Notes: generated by a model not told the origin, from the letters alone. A stretch of DNA of 32,684 nucleotides from Intrasporangiaceae bacterium (GCA_021324575.1 JAJPIW010000089.1:1-32684), one strand, 5' to 3'; positions 1 to 8,492 are shown, counted from the first letter of the stretch. Made by a program: numbers and translations.

Positions 1-1730
1 GAGGGCACACTCACCCGGTTGACGAGGGAGTGGGAGGTCTGCTGGCGGTCTTCGTTCTCCGAGAAGAGCTCCTCGCCGAGCTTCTCGCCGGCACGCAGGC
101 CGGTGTAGATGATCTCCACGTCCTTGCGGCCCGACATCCTGATGAGCGTGTGCGCGACCTCGACGATCTGCACCTGCTCGCCCATGTCGAGCACCATGAC
201 CTCGCCGTCCTGACCGATGACGGCGGCCTCGAGGACCAGCTGGCAGGCCTCGGGAATGAGCATGAAGTAGCGCTTCACGTCGGGATGTGTCACCGTGATC
301 GGCCCACCGCGCTGGATCTGTGCGGTGAACGCATGGACGACTGAGCCGCGTGATCCAAGGACATTGCCGAAGCGCACTGACACGTATCGTCCAGGGAACC
401 GGTCGGCGAAGTCGGCCGTGAGCCGCTCCGCGAGCCGCTTGCTGTAGCCCAGGACGCAGGTCGGGTTTGCGGCCTTGTCGGTCGAGATGTTGACGAAGGT
501 CCCGACACCGACACCAGCTGCCGCCCTGAGCACGTTGAGCGTTCCGAGAACGTTGGTGCGCCAGGCTTCGAGCGGATGGGACTCCAAGAGCGGAAGGTGC
601 TTGAGAGCCGCAGCATGGAAGACGATGTCCGGCCGGGAACGCGTGAACGCCGCCTGAGTCGCCTCTACGTCTCGGATGTCGGCCAGGATCAGGGTGTCGC
701 TGTCGAGCAGGCCGTTGCCCTCCAGGGTCATCTGGGTGGCCTGCAGCCCCGACTCGTCACGGTCCAAGAGGTAAAGCTTGGCGGGGCCGAACCTCATGAT
801 CTGGCGGCACAGCTCAGACCCGATCGAGCCTCCGGCACCGGTCACGAGAATGCGCCGGCCTGCGATCTGCTCGGCGATGGCTGCCATGTCCAGGTGGATC
901 GGTCGACGGCCCAGCAGGTCTGCGAGGTCGACATTGCGCAGGTCGCCAGCCGTGGGGCGACCGTCGATGATGTCCTTGACAGGGGGCAGGGTGAGGACCT
1001 TGAGCCCGGCGTCCTCGCCTAGCTCGGTCAGCTCGCGGATGGTGCTTGCCTGAGCCAGCGGCAGCGCGATGATCAGCGTGTCGGCCTGGTGTCGGGCGCC
1101 CAACCGACCGATGTCCGCTCGTGTCCCGCGCACCCGGACACCTTCGATGCGCAGCCGTCCCTTGGCCCTGTCGTCGTCAAGGAGGGCCACCGGCTGGTAG
1201 CCGCTGCCCACGTCCCGCAGCAGGCTGCGGGTCAGTCGCCGGCCGGCCTCGCCCGCGCCGAAGACCAGGGCACGGTGCTCTTCCTCGCTCTGGGCCACAC
1301 GCCGAGTCCGAATAGACCGGATGATGAGGCGGGCCGCCAGCATGGCGATGAGCGCGAAGGCCGAGGCGGTGAACGGCACGCTGCGCGGCGATCCCTCGAC
1401 TTTGAACACGAAGACAGCCACGACAAGGGTCAGGGCGGTCAGTGCAACTGTCCGGGCCACATCGACGACCTCCTCGAACGACCCTCGTACGTGGCCGACG
1501 GCATACGGGCCGAAAACGGCCCCCAGGACGAGGTTGGCCCCGACGGCGATCGCCGCGAAGCGCAGCGTCTCGGGAGTGAAGATCGCATGTCGCTGGAGGT
1601 CGTATCGGAGCCACGCGGAGATCGGAACGACGAGCAGCCAGATGACCGAGTCAACGATGGCCCAGGACCACCTCATGGCCCGCTCTCGTCGAACAGATTG
1701 CACGCGCACGGCTCGACCCCTCCCTGACAT
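1..1730 (-). CDS. Membrane-bound nucleotide-sugar dehydratase/epimerase, FlaA1/CapD/WbpM type (3' end outside window)
   Basis: About 576 codons are visible; the C-terminus runs off the left edge. The N-terminal part has about four hydrophobic stretches (for example WAIVDSVIWLLVVP and ALTALTLVVAVFVF), as in the membrane domain of FlaA1/CapD-like proteins. A linker domain (LVFGAGEAGRRL) follows. From about residue 296 comes a short-chain dehydrogenase/reductase fold: VTGAGGSIGSEL (NAD(P)-binding glycine motif), FHAAALKHLPLLE, ISTDKAANP, LGYSKRLAE and VRFGNVLGSRGSVV. These are hallmark blocks of the large UDP-HexNAc 4,6-dehydratases that feed capsule, exopolysaccharide or glycan synthesis. The substrate cannot be read from sequence. 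The start is ATG at 1730, which fits a promoter-like sequence upstream but has no clear ribosome binding site; an in-frame ATG at 1676 is an alternative. Neighbours give no biosynthetic context inside the window. Confidence 0.88.
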   Translation of the reverse strand, partial: MSGRGRAVRVQSVRRERAMRWSWAIVDSVIWLLVVPISAWLRYDLQRHAIFTPETLRFAAIAVGANLVLGAVFGPYAVGHVRGSFEEVVDVARTVALTALTLVVAVFVFKVEGSPRSVPFTASAFALIAMLAARLIIRSIRTRRVAQSEEEHRALVFGAGEAGRRLTRSLLRDVGSGYQPVALLDDDRAKGRLRIEGVRVRGTRADIGRLGARHQADTLIIALPLAQASTIRELTELGEDAGLKVLTLPPVKDIIDGRPTAGDLRNVDLADLLGRRPIHLDMAAIAEQIAGRRILVTGAGGSIGSELCRQIMRFGPAKLYLLDRDESGLQATQMTLEGNGLLDSDTLILADIRDVEATQAAFTRSRPDIVFHAAALKHLPLLESHPLEAWRTNVLGTLNVLRAAAGVGVGTFVNISTDKAANPTCVLGYSKRLAERLTADFADRFPGRYVSVRFGNVLGSRGSVVHAFTAQIQRGGPITVTHPDVKRYFMLIPEACQLVLEAAVIGQDGEVMVLDMGEQVQIVEVAHTLIRMSGRKDVEIIYTGLRAGEKLGEELFSENEDRQQTSHSLVNRVSVP

Positions 1731-1762
1731 AAGAACGGACGCCGAAATGCAGCGCCCGGGGG

Positions 1763-1791
1763 AGTCTAGTCGGAAAATTGTCGGAGTTCCA
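1763..1791 (-). promoter_or_regulatory. Candidate promoter of the CapD-like gene
   Basis: On the minus strand TGGAAC (1791-1786) and TAGACT (1768-1763) are separated by 17 bases, a plausible -35/-10 pair. Transcription would begin near 1756 and leave a leader of about 26 bases before ATG 1730. The -35 half is a weak match, so this is a by-eye inference. Confidence 0.38.
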
Positions 1792-1823
1792 TGTGGCGGA
1801 TGAGGCGAATTAAGACGGGTGGG

Positions 1824-2477
1824 TCAGATGTGCAGCCACTCGGTCCAGCCGTTGTGGAGCACGAGCCACGCGATGAGGCCGTAGCCGGCCTGACCCGGGT
1901 GTACGCCGTCGCGCGAGGCGGCCAGCTCCGAGCGCCACTGGTCGTGCCCGAGCAGCGGCCGGTAGGTGTCGACGAACGGTACGAGCCGGCGGGCGCAGAC
2001 GTCGGCCTGGGCCTCGACGAGGACCTCGAGCTTGGCGTTGACCTCGGGGTCGGCGGTGGGCGGGGGGCTGACGACGAACGCCCCGATCCCGGTGGTCGCC
2101 GACTCGTCGAGGATGTTGGCCAGGTTGAGGCGGTGCCGCGCCAGGGTCACCCCCGAGGCGATGTCACCGAGGCCCACCGAGACGACCAGCCGCTTCTCGG
2201 CGCGCCCGGCCCACCGTGGCGGGCACTCGATCTGCCAGCGCTTGAGGACATCGGCGCTCGTGTCGCCCCGGACCCCCAGGTTGTATGCCGTGAGGTCGAG
2301 CTCGGGGTGCTGGCTCCGGCCGATGACGCGCCCGACCCAGCCCTGGCCCTTCGGGTCGCCGACGCCGGCGACCATCGAGGCACCGATGAAGACCAGCCCG
2401 ACGTCGCGTCGGCCGTCAGGGGTCGCCGCGACCGAGGGGCTGGGCAGGAACTCGTTGCCGGCGGCGTCAGTCGTCAT
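1824..2477 (-). CDS. SGNH/GDSL-like hydrolase with altered motifs
   Basis: The product has 217 residues and no signal peptide or membrane segment, so it is probably cytoplasmic. SGNH hydrolases are esterases or acylhydrolases acting on lipids, glycans or other esters; the substrate is unknown here. Block I reads VFIGASMVAGVGD, with Ser34 as presumed nucleophile, but the usual Asp of GDS is Ala. Block II is YNLGVRGDTS. Block III is VGLGDIASG, where the family has GxND, so the oxyanion Asn is replaced by Gly. Block V is DGVHPGQAGY, giving Asp190 and His193. The start MTTDAAG (ATG 2477) is preferred to an upstream in-frame ATG at 2537, because the extra 20 residues are glycine-rich and lack family character. 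The gene stands alone; upstream on the opposite strand is vapB1. It may be a weak or specialised esterase. Confidence 0.75.
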   Translation of the reverse strand: MTTDAAGNEFLPSPSVAATPDGRRDVGLVFIGASMVAGVGDPKGQGWVGRVIGRSQHPELDLTAYNLGVRGDTSADVLKRWQIECPPRWAGRAEKRLVVSVGLGDIASGVTLARHRLNLANILDESATTGIGAFVVSPPPTADPEVNAKLEVLVEAQADVCARRLVPFVDTYRPLLGHDQWRSELAASRDGVHPGQAGYGLIAWLVLHNGWTEWLHI

Positions 2478-2585
2478 GCCCTGATCTTGCCGCACTCGCT
2501 CGCCGCCGCCGCCGAGGCCGCGCCCCAGGCCACCCACGCGTCGCCGCGGACAGACTCACGCGTCACCCGATCGGTAAGAGTTGGA

Positions 2586-2604
2586 ATGGTAGGATTCCTA
2601 CCAT
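2586..2604. promoter_or_regulatory. 19-bp palindrome over the vapB1 start: probable operator and -10 box
   Basis: ATGGTAGGA, one base, then TCCTACCAT form a perfect 9-bp inverted repeat that ends inside the vapB1 start codon (ATG 2603). The left arm contains TAGGAT (2590-2595), a good actinobacterial -10, which would place transcription start at or next to the ATG. AbrB-type antitoxins usually bind palindromes at their own promoters, so autorepression is the natural reading. The same bases could also serve as a ribosome binding site (TAGGA). Confidence 0.6.
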
Positions 2605-2830
2605 GATGGTGACGGACAAGGGCCAGGTGACGATTCCCAAGCACCTGCGCGACGAGCTGGGCATCCTGCCGGGCACCGAGGTCGACTTCGACCGAGATGG
2701 TGACGCTGTGGTGATCCGTCGCTCGGTGGGCGGTGGGGGCCGGGGCGAGCGGCTCGTGGCCGGTTTGCGGGGTCGAGGCGACATCGCCATGTCCACGGAC
2801 CAGATCATGGCGCTCACGCGTGGTGACTGA
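2603..2830 (+). CDS. vapB: VapB antitoxin, AbrB/SpoVT type
   Basis: A 75-residue protein. Residues 3-40 (VTDKGQVTIPKHLRDELGI, then PGTEVDF and AVVIRR) match the swapped-hairpin AbrB/SpoVT/MazE DNA-binding fold: V-x-x-x-G-Q-[VI]-T-[IL]-P, then R-x-x-L and GxxV. The C-terminal half (GERLVAGLRGRGDIAMSTDQIMALTRGD) is a typical toxin-binding tail; the phrase about Mx-TxxIMALTRGD resembles tails of VapB partners of PIN toxins. It should bind and neutralise the PIN toxin encoded next, and repress the operon with it. The start is ATG 2603, although ATG 2606 is also possible. The gene overlaps the next one by 8 bases, indicating co-translation. Confidence 0.85.
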   Translation: MMVTDKGQVTIPKHLRDELGILPGTEVDFDRDGDAVVIRRSVGGGGRGERLVAGLRGRGDIAMSTDQIMALTRGD

Positions 2831-3254
2831 GAGGCGGCACCCAGGACGCGTCACCTTGGTGGACAGCAACGTCCTCCTCGACATCCTCACCGACGATCGG
2901 ACCTGGGCGCCATGGTCGAGCCAGGCCCTGGCAGACGCTGCTGACCGAGGGCGGCTGGTGATCAACCCCATCGTCTACGCCGAGGTGTCGGTCCGGTTCT
3001 CGAGGATCGAGGCGCTCGACGAGGCGCTGCCGAGTCGTGAGTTCGCGCGACTGCCGCTGCCCTGGGAGGGCTCGTTCCTTGCAGCCAAGGCGTTCGCCGC
3101 GTATCGGCGTCGGGGTGGCCTCCGGACGTCAACCCTTCCCGACTTCCTCATCGGCGCCCACGCGGCCGTCTCAGGCCTGGTCCTCCTGACCCGCGACGCA
3201 GCGCGGTACCGGACCTACTTCCCGACCGTCAGCGTGGTTGCCCCACGGGCCTGA
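2823..3254 (+). CDS. vapC: VapC toxin, PIN-domain ribonuclease (module 1)
   Basis: About 143 residues from GTG 2823, which overlaps the vapB1 end by 8 bases. The PIN core shows the acidic metal-binding residues: LVDSNVLLDIL (first Asp), VYAEVSVRF (Glu), LPDFLIGAHA (Asp) and LLTRDAARYRTYFP (Asp). PIN toxins are Mg-dependent endoribonucleases that cut tRNA or rRNA and halt translation; the target cannot be predicted here. The start is uncertain. The N-terminal 11 residues before VTLVDSN are not typical, and TTG 2856 has AGGA about nine bases upstream. It forms a bicistronic module with the AbrB-type antitoxin before it. Confidence 0.85.
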   Translation: MTERRHPGRVTLVDSNVLLDILTDDRTWAPWSSQALADAADRGRLVINPIVYAEVSVRFSRIEALDEALPSREFARLPLPWEGSFLAAKAFAAYRRRGGLRTSTLPDFLIGAHAAVSGLVLLTRDAARYRTYFPTVSVVAPRA

Positions 3255-3286
3255 GCGCCGGGTCCGGCACTGGCCGAATGATTGGG

Positions 3287-3355
3287 TCGACGGCGCGCTT
3301 CTTGCTCGAGCCGGTCGCCAGAGAAGCCGAGGCCTCGCGGCATACGACCAGAAGA
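3287..3355 (-). pseudogene. Decayed duplicate of the kgd 3' end
   Basis: About 69 bases align without gaps, and in the same orientation, with 4378-4446 inside the 3' end of kgd; roughly 60 positions match by eye. Read in the kgd frame on the minus strand it gives VVCREASASLATGSSKKRAVD against [21 protein letters not shown] in kgd. It has no start and leads into unrelated sequence, so it is a relic, not a gene. It lies between the two vapBC modules, and a direct-repeat pair therefore brackets vapBC module 2 plus the DUF6104 gene. Confidence 0.8.
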
Positions 3356-3408
3356 CCACATAGCTCCCAGGTCTCGCCCCGCTGACGCTTCTCGAGCGCT
3401 ATCTAACT

Positions 3409-3417
3409 TGATATCAT
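3409..3417 (+). promoter_or_regulatory. Candidate promoter/operator of vapBC module 2
   Basis: TGATATCA (3409-3416) is an 8-bp palindrome in an AT-rich patch. TATCAT (3412-3417) fits a -10 box six bases before ATG 3424, so the transcript may be leaderless. No convincing -35 is visible. RHH antitoxins bind short palindromes near their start, which is consistent with autoregulation here. Confidence 0.4.
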
Positions 3418-3423
3418 CGAGCC

Positions 3424-3699
3424 ATGCCCGACGTGTTGATCCGGGATGTGCCAACCGAGGATCTCGAGCGGATCCGGGCGGCAGCCGCGGCCCGGGGGGT
3501 GTCGTTGCAGAGCTACCTGCTGGACACGGTACGTGCGAAGGCCCGTTTTGTGCGTCGCCAGGAGGCGCTGGACCGTACGGCAGACCGGTTGCGTGGTCGG
3601 CCGGAGGTGCCCGAAGCAGAGCGTGCGGCAGTGCTGGAGGCCGTCACGGAAGCGAACGACTCCCGGGATGATGACCTGGGTGGCCGGCTGGAGCCGTGA
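3424..3699 (+). CDS. vapB: VapB antitoxin, FitA-like ribbon-helix-helix type
   Basis: A 91-residue protein. The N-terminus MPDVLIRDVPTEDLERIRAA followed by GVSLQSYLLDTV is the FitA/Arc-type ribbon-helix-helix: a short beta strand with two helices, dimerising to bind DNA. The remainder is charged and probably disordered, ending ANDSRDDDLGGRLEP, which would wrap the toxin. It differs in fold from the AbrB-type antitoxin at 2603, so the two modules are not duplicates of each other. Its stop (3697-3699) overlaps the GTG start of the toxin gene (GTGA), the usual coupling in vapBC operons. Confidence 0.83.
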   Translation: MPDVLIRDVPTEDLERIRAAAAARGVSLQSYLLDTVRAKARFVRRQEALDRTADRLRGRPEVPEAERAAVLEAVTEANDSRDDDLGGRLEP

Positions 3700-4127
3700 T
3701 CGTCGACGCCTCGGTCGTCATTGACGCCGTCGCGGACCCCGGGCCGAGGGGTGAGGCTGCCCGGTCGGCGCTGGCCCGCCAGCCGGCGACAGAGCCGCTG
3801 GTCGCTCCCGGACACTTCGCATTCGAGATCCTCGCCGGTCTCCGAGCCGCAGCGAACCGACCAGGTCATCCGTTGGTCGAGGCCGACGTGGCGCAGGCGA
3901 TGGCCGATGCCGAGGCCTTCGAGATCGACATCGAGGCAACTCCGTGGCGGGACGTACACCGCGCATGGGCGTTGGCGCAGGGCTCTCTGCGCTATGCAGA
4001 CGCGATCTACGTCGCCGCAGCGGAACGACACAGGACCGGCCTGCTGACCGCCGATGCCCGCATCGAGCGCTCCGGTGCGCCGAGGACCTGCCAGATCGTC
4101 ACGGTCAGCCCAGCCATCACACCCTGA
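3696..4127 (+). CDS. vapC: VapC toxin, PIN-domain ribonuclease (module 2)
   Basis: A 143-residue PIN protein starting at GTG 3696. Acidic core residues are visible: MIVDASVVIDAV (Asp), HFAFEILAGL (Glu), LRYADAIYVAAAERH (Asp) and LLTADARIE (Asp). The spacing and the YADAIYVALA-like block fit the VapC branch that pairs with FitA-like antitoxins. Activity is expected to be endoribonucleolytic. Its stop TGA abuts the convergent stop of the DUF6104 gene with no gap (TGATCA at 4125-4130), leaving no room for a terminator between them. Shared identity with the module 1 toxin is low outside the PIN motifs. Confidence 0.86.
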   Translation: MIVDASVVIDAVADPGPRGEAARSALARQPATEPLVAPGHFAFEILAGLRAAANRPGHPLVEADVAQAMADAEAFEIDIEATPWRDVHRAWALAQGSLRYADAIYVAAAERHRTGLLTADARIERSGAPRTCQIVTVSPAITP

Positions 4128-4316
4128 TCAGTCGTCCTCGTCGTCCAGGTCGTCGTCGAGCCGGGCGAGCCACGTCGCGAACCGCTCGATCGACGTCTCG
4201 AACTCGGGGTTGAGGTCGACGAAGGTCCGCAGCTGCTCCGCGAGCCAGTCGATGGAGACCTCCTCGCCGCCGCGACGGGTCTCCAGCTCCTCGATGCCTC
4301 GGTCGGTGAAGTACAT
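4128..4316 (-). CDS. Small conserved actinobacterial protein, DUF6104-like
   Basis: A 62-residue acidic protein (MYFTDRGIEELETRRGGEEV, a middle with WLAEQLRTFVDLNPEFE, and a tail LARLDDDLDDEDD). From memory this resembles the DUF6104 family of small actinobacterial proteins encoded beside kgd; no function is known to me. It begins 24 bases downstream of the kgd stop on the same strand and so is probably co-transcribed with kgd. There are no cysteines, no membrane segment and no signal peptide. The convergent vapC2 gene ends at the adjacent base, so any insertion of vapBC module 2 stopped exactly at its stop codon. Confidence 0.75.
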   Translation of the reverse strand: MYFTDRGIEELETRRGGEEVSIDWLAEQLRTFVDLNPEFETSIERFATWLARLDDDLDDEDD

Positions 4317-4340
4317 GGGTCCGTATGCCGCCCGCTCGCC

Positions 4341-7300
4341 TCAGCGGTCGAAGGCGCGAGCCACGAGGTCGGCCTGCTCGACGGCGTGCTTCTTGCTCGA
4401 GCCGGTCGCCGGAGAAGCCGAGGCTTTCCTGCATACGACCCGAAGGACGCGGGTGTCGCCCTGGTCCGCGAGGGCCTGGGGGAGGTTGAGCGCGATGAAC
4501 GGCCAGGCGCCCTGGTTCTGCGGCTCGTCCTGCACCCACACCAGCTCGGCGCCGGGGTACTCGGCGATGGCCGCGGCGAGGTCGCTGGCGGGCAGCGGGT
4601 AGTACTGCTCGATCCGGACGATCGCCGTGCCGTCGTCGCCGCGCTTGACGCGCTCGGCCTCCAGGTCCCAGACCACCTTGCCGGCGGCGAGCAGGACCCG
4701 GTCGACCTGCCCGGTGGGCTTGACCCGGTCGGGCAGGACGGGCCGGAAGGTGCCGGTCGTGAAGTCCTCCGGTGCCGAGCTGGCCGCCTTGAGCCGCAGC
4801 ATCGACTTGGGGGTGAAGACGATGAGCGGACGCCGCGGCCGGGCGTAGGCCTGCCGGCGAAGGAGGTGGAAGTACGAGGCGGGCGTCGAGGGGTAGGCGA
4901 CCGTCATGTTGTCCTCGGCGCACATCGAGAGGAACCGCTCGATGCGGGCGCTGGAGTGGTCCGGGCCCTGGCCCTCGTAGCCGTGGGGGAGGAGCAGGAC
5001 GACGCCGGAGCGCTGGCCCCACTTCTGCTCGGAGGAGGAGATGAACTCATCGACGATGGTCTGGGCGCCGTTGAAGAAGTCGCCGAACTGCGCCTCCCAC
5101 AGGACGAGTGCATCGGGCCGCTCGACGGAGTAGCCGTACTCGAAGCCCATGGCGGCGAACTCGGACAGTAGCGAGTCATAGACCCAGAACCGGCCCTGAC
5201 CCTCCCCGAGGTAGAGGAGCGGGGTCCACTCCTCGGCGGTGTTCTTGTCGATGAGGACCGCGTGCCGCTGGACGAAGGTGCCGCGGCGGGAGTCCTGCCC
5301 GGCGAGGCGGACCGGGGTCCCCTCCTTCAGGATCGACCCGAAGGCGAGCAGCTCGCCGGTGGCCCAGTCGATCCCGCCCTCGTTGACCGAGGCCGCGCGC
5401 CGGTCCATGACCTGGCGGAGCTTGGGGTGGACGTCGAAGCCGTGGGGGTAGTCGATGAACGCGTTGCCGAGGAACTTCAGCATCTCCGGCGTGATCGCCG
5501 TGTCGGTGGCTCGGGCACCGCCGGGGGCGTTGGCGGCATTGGCCTGGGCAGCCGGCGGCTCGAGCCCGGTGTGGCCCTCGACGTCGGTGCCGGAGTAGTT
5601 GGCGTCGCCCGGGGCCTCGGGGGCCTTGAGCGCTTCCTTGGTCTCCAGGAAGACCCGCTCGAGCTGCTGCTGGTAGTCGCGCAGTGCGGCCTCGGCGTCC
5701 TCGACGCTGATGTCGCCGCGGCCGATCAGGCTCTCGGTGTAGAGCTTGCGGACGCTGAGCTTGGCCTCGATGAGGGTGTACATGAGCGGCTGGGTCATCG
5801 ACGGGTCGTCGCCCTCGTTGTGGCCGCGTCGGCGGTAGCAGACCATGTCGATGACGACGTCCTTGGTGAACTTCTGGCGGAACTCGTAGGCGAGCTCGGC
5901 CACCCGGACGCAGGCCTCGGGGTCGTCACCATTGACGTGGAAGATCGGCGCCTGGATCATCCGGGCGACGTCGGTGGAGTAGGTCGAGGACCGGGACGCC
6001 GACGGGGCCGTGGTGAAGCCGACCTGGTTGTTGACGATGACGTGGATGGTGCCGCCGGTGCGATAGCCGCGCAGCTGGGACAGGTTGAGCGTCTCGGCGA
6101 CGACTCCCTGGCCGGCGAAGGCCGCGTCACCGTGCATCAGGACGGGCAGGACGGGGAAGTCCTCGCCGGCCCGGTCGAGCCGGTCCTGCTTGGCCCGGAC
6201 GATCCCCTCGAGGACCGGGTTGACCGCCTCCAGGTGCGAGGGGTTGGCGGCGAGGTAGACCTTGGTCTTGGCGCCGTCCTCGGCGACGAAGACGCCCTCG
6301 GTGCCGAGGTGGTACTTCACGTCGCCGGAGCCCTGGACCGACTTGGGGTCCTGCTTGCCCTCGAACTCGCGGAAGATCTGGTCGTAGGACTTGCCCGCGA
6401 TGTTGGCGAGGACATTGAGCCGCCCGCGGTGCGGCATACCGATGCAGACCTCGTCCATCCGGTCGTCGGCCGCGCGGCAGAGGATCCGGTCGAGCAGGGC
6501 GATGACCGACTCGCCGCCCTCGAGGGAGAACCGCTTCTGGCCGACGAACTTGGTCTGCAGGAAGGTCTCGAACGCCTCGGCCGCGTTGAGCCGGCGCAGG
6601 ATCCGCAGCTGCTCCTCGCGGCTGATCCGGGCCTGCGGGACCTCGAACTGGGCCTGGATCCACTCGCGCTGCTCGGGGTCCTGGATGTGCATGTACTCGA
6701 CGCCGATGGTGCGGCAGTAGGCGTCGCGGAGGATGCCGAGGATCTTGCGCAGCTTGAGGAACGGCTCGCCGCCGAAGCCGCCGGTCGCGAAGTGGCGGTC
6801 GAGGTCCCACAGGGTGAGGCCGTGCTCGGTGACGTCGAGGTCGGGGTGCCGGCGCTGGCGGTACTCCAGCGGGTCGGTGTCGGCCATCAGGTGGCCCCGG
6901 ACCCGGTAGGCGTGGATGAGCTCCTGGACGCGGGCCACCTTGTTGACGTCGTCGTCGTGGTCGGCGTTGACGTCCTGGACCCAGCGGATCGGCTCGTAGG
7001 GGATCCGCAGGCTCTCGAAGATGTCGTCGTAGAAGCCGTTCTCGCCGAGGAGCAGCTGGTGGACGATCCGCAGGAAGTCGCCGGACTGGGCGCCCTGGAT
7101 GATCCGGTGGTCGTAGGTGCTCGTCAGGGTGAGGATCTTGGAGACGGCGTTGCGGTTGATCGTCTCCTGGCTGGCGCCCTGCCACTCGGCGGGGTACTCC
7201 AGCGCGCCGACCCCGACGATCGTGCCCTGCCCGGCCATCAGGCGCGGCACCGAGTGCACGGTGCCGATGGTCCCGGGGTTGGTCAGGCTGATCGTGGTGC

Positions 7301-8213
7301 CCTGGAAGTCCTCGACGGTCAGGGAGCCGCCGCGGGCCTTCTTGACCATCTCCTCGTATGCCGCCCAGAACTGGCCGAAGTCCATCGCCTCGGCCGCCTT
7401 GATGGAGGGGACGAGCAGCTGGCGGGTGCCGTCGGGCTTGGCCAGGTCGATGGCCAGACCGAGGTTGATGTGGGCCGGCTGGACCAGGGTCGGCTTGCCC
7501 TTCTCGTCGTGCCCGAAGCCGTTGTTCATGGCGGGCATCGACTCCAGCGCCTTGACCAGGGCGTAGCCGATGATGTGGGTGAACGACACCTTGCCGCCGC
7601 GGGAGCGCATCAGGTGGTTGTTGATGACGACCCGGTTGTCGATGAGCAGCTTGGCCGGGACAGCCCGGACGCTCGTCGCCGTCGGGACCTCCAGGGAGGA
7701 CTCCATGTTGGTGACGACGCGCGCGCTCGCGCCGCGGAGAGGGGTGACGACGGACTCGCCGTTGGCGCTGGTGGCCTTGGGGGCCTCCGGGTCACGCGGG
7801 CGCCGCACGACCGAGCTGGCGGGGGCGGCGGCGGTCGGTGCGGCCGGGGGCGGTGCGGCCGGAGCCGGCGGAGGGCTTGCGGCTGCTGGGGTGCGGTCTG
7901 CGGGGATCACCGGTGCGGTCTCGTCCTCGGGCTTGCTGGCGGTCGCCTTGTCGGAGTGGGCGTCCGGCGTCTCGGCCGCGTCGGCCTGGGTCTCGACGCG
8001 CGCCGGGGGCGCCGCGCTGCGGGGGGCGGCGCCGTTTGTCGCGGGCGCCGCGCCGGTGCCGTTGGACTCGGGGGTGTAGTCGGCGAAGAACTCCCACCAG
8101 GCCGGGTCCACCGAGTTCTTGTCCTCGAGGTAGCGCTCGTACAGCTCATCCACGAGCCACTCGTTGGGTCCGAACGCAGCCATGGGGTCGGAGGACGGGG
8201 ACTGGTCTGGCAC
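4341..8213 (-). CDS. kgd: Multifunctional 2-oxoglutarate metabolism enzyme (2-oxoglutarate decarboxylase / E1 with succinyltransferase domain)
   Basis: About 1290 residues, slightly longer than typical actinobacterial Kgd/SucA. Domain order: a short N-terminal block ([20 protein letters not shown]); a Pro/Ala-rich linker to about residue 180; an E2-like acyltransferase domain with the catalytic-type segment [16 protein letters not shown] (His369); then a thiamine-diphosphate E1 region with [23 protein letters not shown] (Gly695-Asp696) and VNNQVGFTT; and a transketolase-like C-terminal region ([31 protein letters not shown]). It decarboxylates 2-oxoglutarate and transfers succinyl groups in the cytoplasmic hybrid 2-oxoglutarate/pyruvate dehydrogenase complex; in relatives it is inhibited by GarA/OdhI, which is not in this window. 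Start GTG 8213 is chosen with AGAGG about ten bases upstream; the upstream extension to 8309 is out of character and ATG 8183 lacks a ribosome binding site. Confidence 0.96.
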   Translation of the reverse strand: MPDQSPSSDPMAAFGPNEWLVDELYERYLEDKNSVDPAWWEFFADYTPESNGTGAAPATNGAAPRSAAPPARVETQADAAETPDAHSDKATASKPEDETAPVIPADRTPAAASPPPAPAAPPPAAPTAAAPASSVVRRPRDPEAPKATSANGESVVTPLRGASARVVTNMESSLEVPTATSVRAVPAKLLIDNRVVINNHLMRSRGGKVSFTHIIGYALVKALESMPAMNNGFGHDEKGKPTLVQPAHINLGLAIDLAKPDGTRQLLVPSIKAAEAMDFGQFWAAYEEMVKKARGGSLTVEDFQGTTISLTNPGTIGTVHSVPRLMAGQGTIVGVGALEYPAEWQGASQETINRNAVSKILTLTSTYDHRIIQGAQSGDFLRIVHQLLLGENGFYDDIFESLRIPYEPIRWVQDVNADHDDDVNKVARVQELIHAYRVRGHLMADTDPLEYRQRRHPDLDVTEHGLTLWDLDRHFATGGFGGEPFLKLRKILGILRDAYCRTIGVEYMHIQDPEQREWIQAQFEVPQARISREEQLRILRRLNAAEAFETFLQTKFVGQKRFSLEGGESVIALLDRILCRAADDRMDEVCIGMPHRGRLNVLANIAGKSYDQIFREFEGKQDPKSVQGSGDVKYHLGTEGVFVAEDGAKTKVYLAANPSHLEAVNPVLEGIVRAKQDRLDRAGEDFPVLPVLMHGDAAFAGQGVVAETLNLSQLRGYRTGGTIHVIVNNQVGFTTAPSASRSSTYSTDVARMIQAPIFHVNGDDPEACVRVAELAYEFRQKFTKDVVIDMVCYRRRGHNEGDDPSMTQPLMYTLIEAKLSVRKLYTESLIGRGDISVEDAEAALRDYQQQLERVFLETKEALKAPEAPGDANYSGTDVEGHTGLEPPAAQANAANAPGGARATDTAITPEMLKFLGNAFIDYPHGFDVHPKLRQVMDRRAASVNEGGIDWATGELLAFGSILKEGTPVRLAGQDSRRGTFVQRHAVLIDKNTAEEWTPLLYLGEGQGRFWVYDSLLSEFAAMGFEYGYSVERPDALVLWEAQFGDFFNGAQTIVDEFISSSEQKWGQRSGVVLLLPHGYEGQGPDHSSARIERFLSMCAEDNMTVAYPSTPASYFHLLRRQAYARPRRPLIVFTPKSMLRLKAASSAPEDFTTGTFRPVLPDRVKPTGQVDRVLLAAGKVVWDLEAERVKRGDDGTAIVRIEQYYPLPASDLAAAIAEYPGAELVWVQDEPQNQGAWPFIALNLPQALADQGDTRVLRVVCRKASASPATGSSKKHAVEQADLVARAFDR

Positions 8214-8388
8214 GGGTAATGCGCCTCTTTCGCGTGTCGTCGATGACGTCTGAACTGTGTGAATGTTGGCAGACAGGTCTTGACACCAGCCTAGACCTCG
8301 TGCGTGCACCGGCCGTATGCCGCGCGACGTGGACCGGCGTGACTCCCGCCACCCCGCGGCGGCCGACCCCTGGCATCACCCTGTGCGC

Positions 8389-8444
8389 GTTCACAACTCT
8401 CCAATTGCTGCGGTGTGTGCGCCAGCAATTGGAGAGTTGTGAAC
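8389..8444. repeat. Perfect 21-bp inverted repeat with 14-base loop
   Basis: The arm at 8389-8409 (begins GTTCACAACTCTCC, ends CAATTGCT) is the exact reverse complement of 8424-8444, around the loop GCGGTGTGTGCGCC. As RNA it would form a strong hairpin, but no T-run follows on either strand and it lies upstream of both flanking genes. A terminator role is therefore unlikely, unless it insulates two divergent transcripts. A protein-binding site or small mobile hairpin element is also possible. Confidence 0.85.
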
Positions 8445-8492
8445 AGGGAGGGAGTGCGGCAGCGGGCCCCGGCGCCGCGACGAGGGGCGGAC

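Noticed and set aside
3287-4446. Mobile element bounded by attL/attR at the kgd end
   Set aside because: The repeats are imperfect, no integrase or transposase is present, and DUF6104 lies on the inner side next to kgd, where I expect it in relatives. The duplication is reported but a mobile-element call is not supported.
5262-8219. Long plus-strand open frame (985 codons) antisense to kgd
   Set aside because: It is a shadow of the minus-strand kgd gene produced by codon GC bias; the translation is Val/Gly/Asp/Leu repetitive with no domain.
8389-8444. Rho-independent terminator for kgd or the GH3 gene
   Set aside because: The hairpin is upstream of both divergent genes and no T-run follows on either strand.
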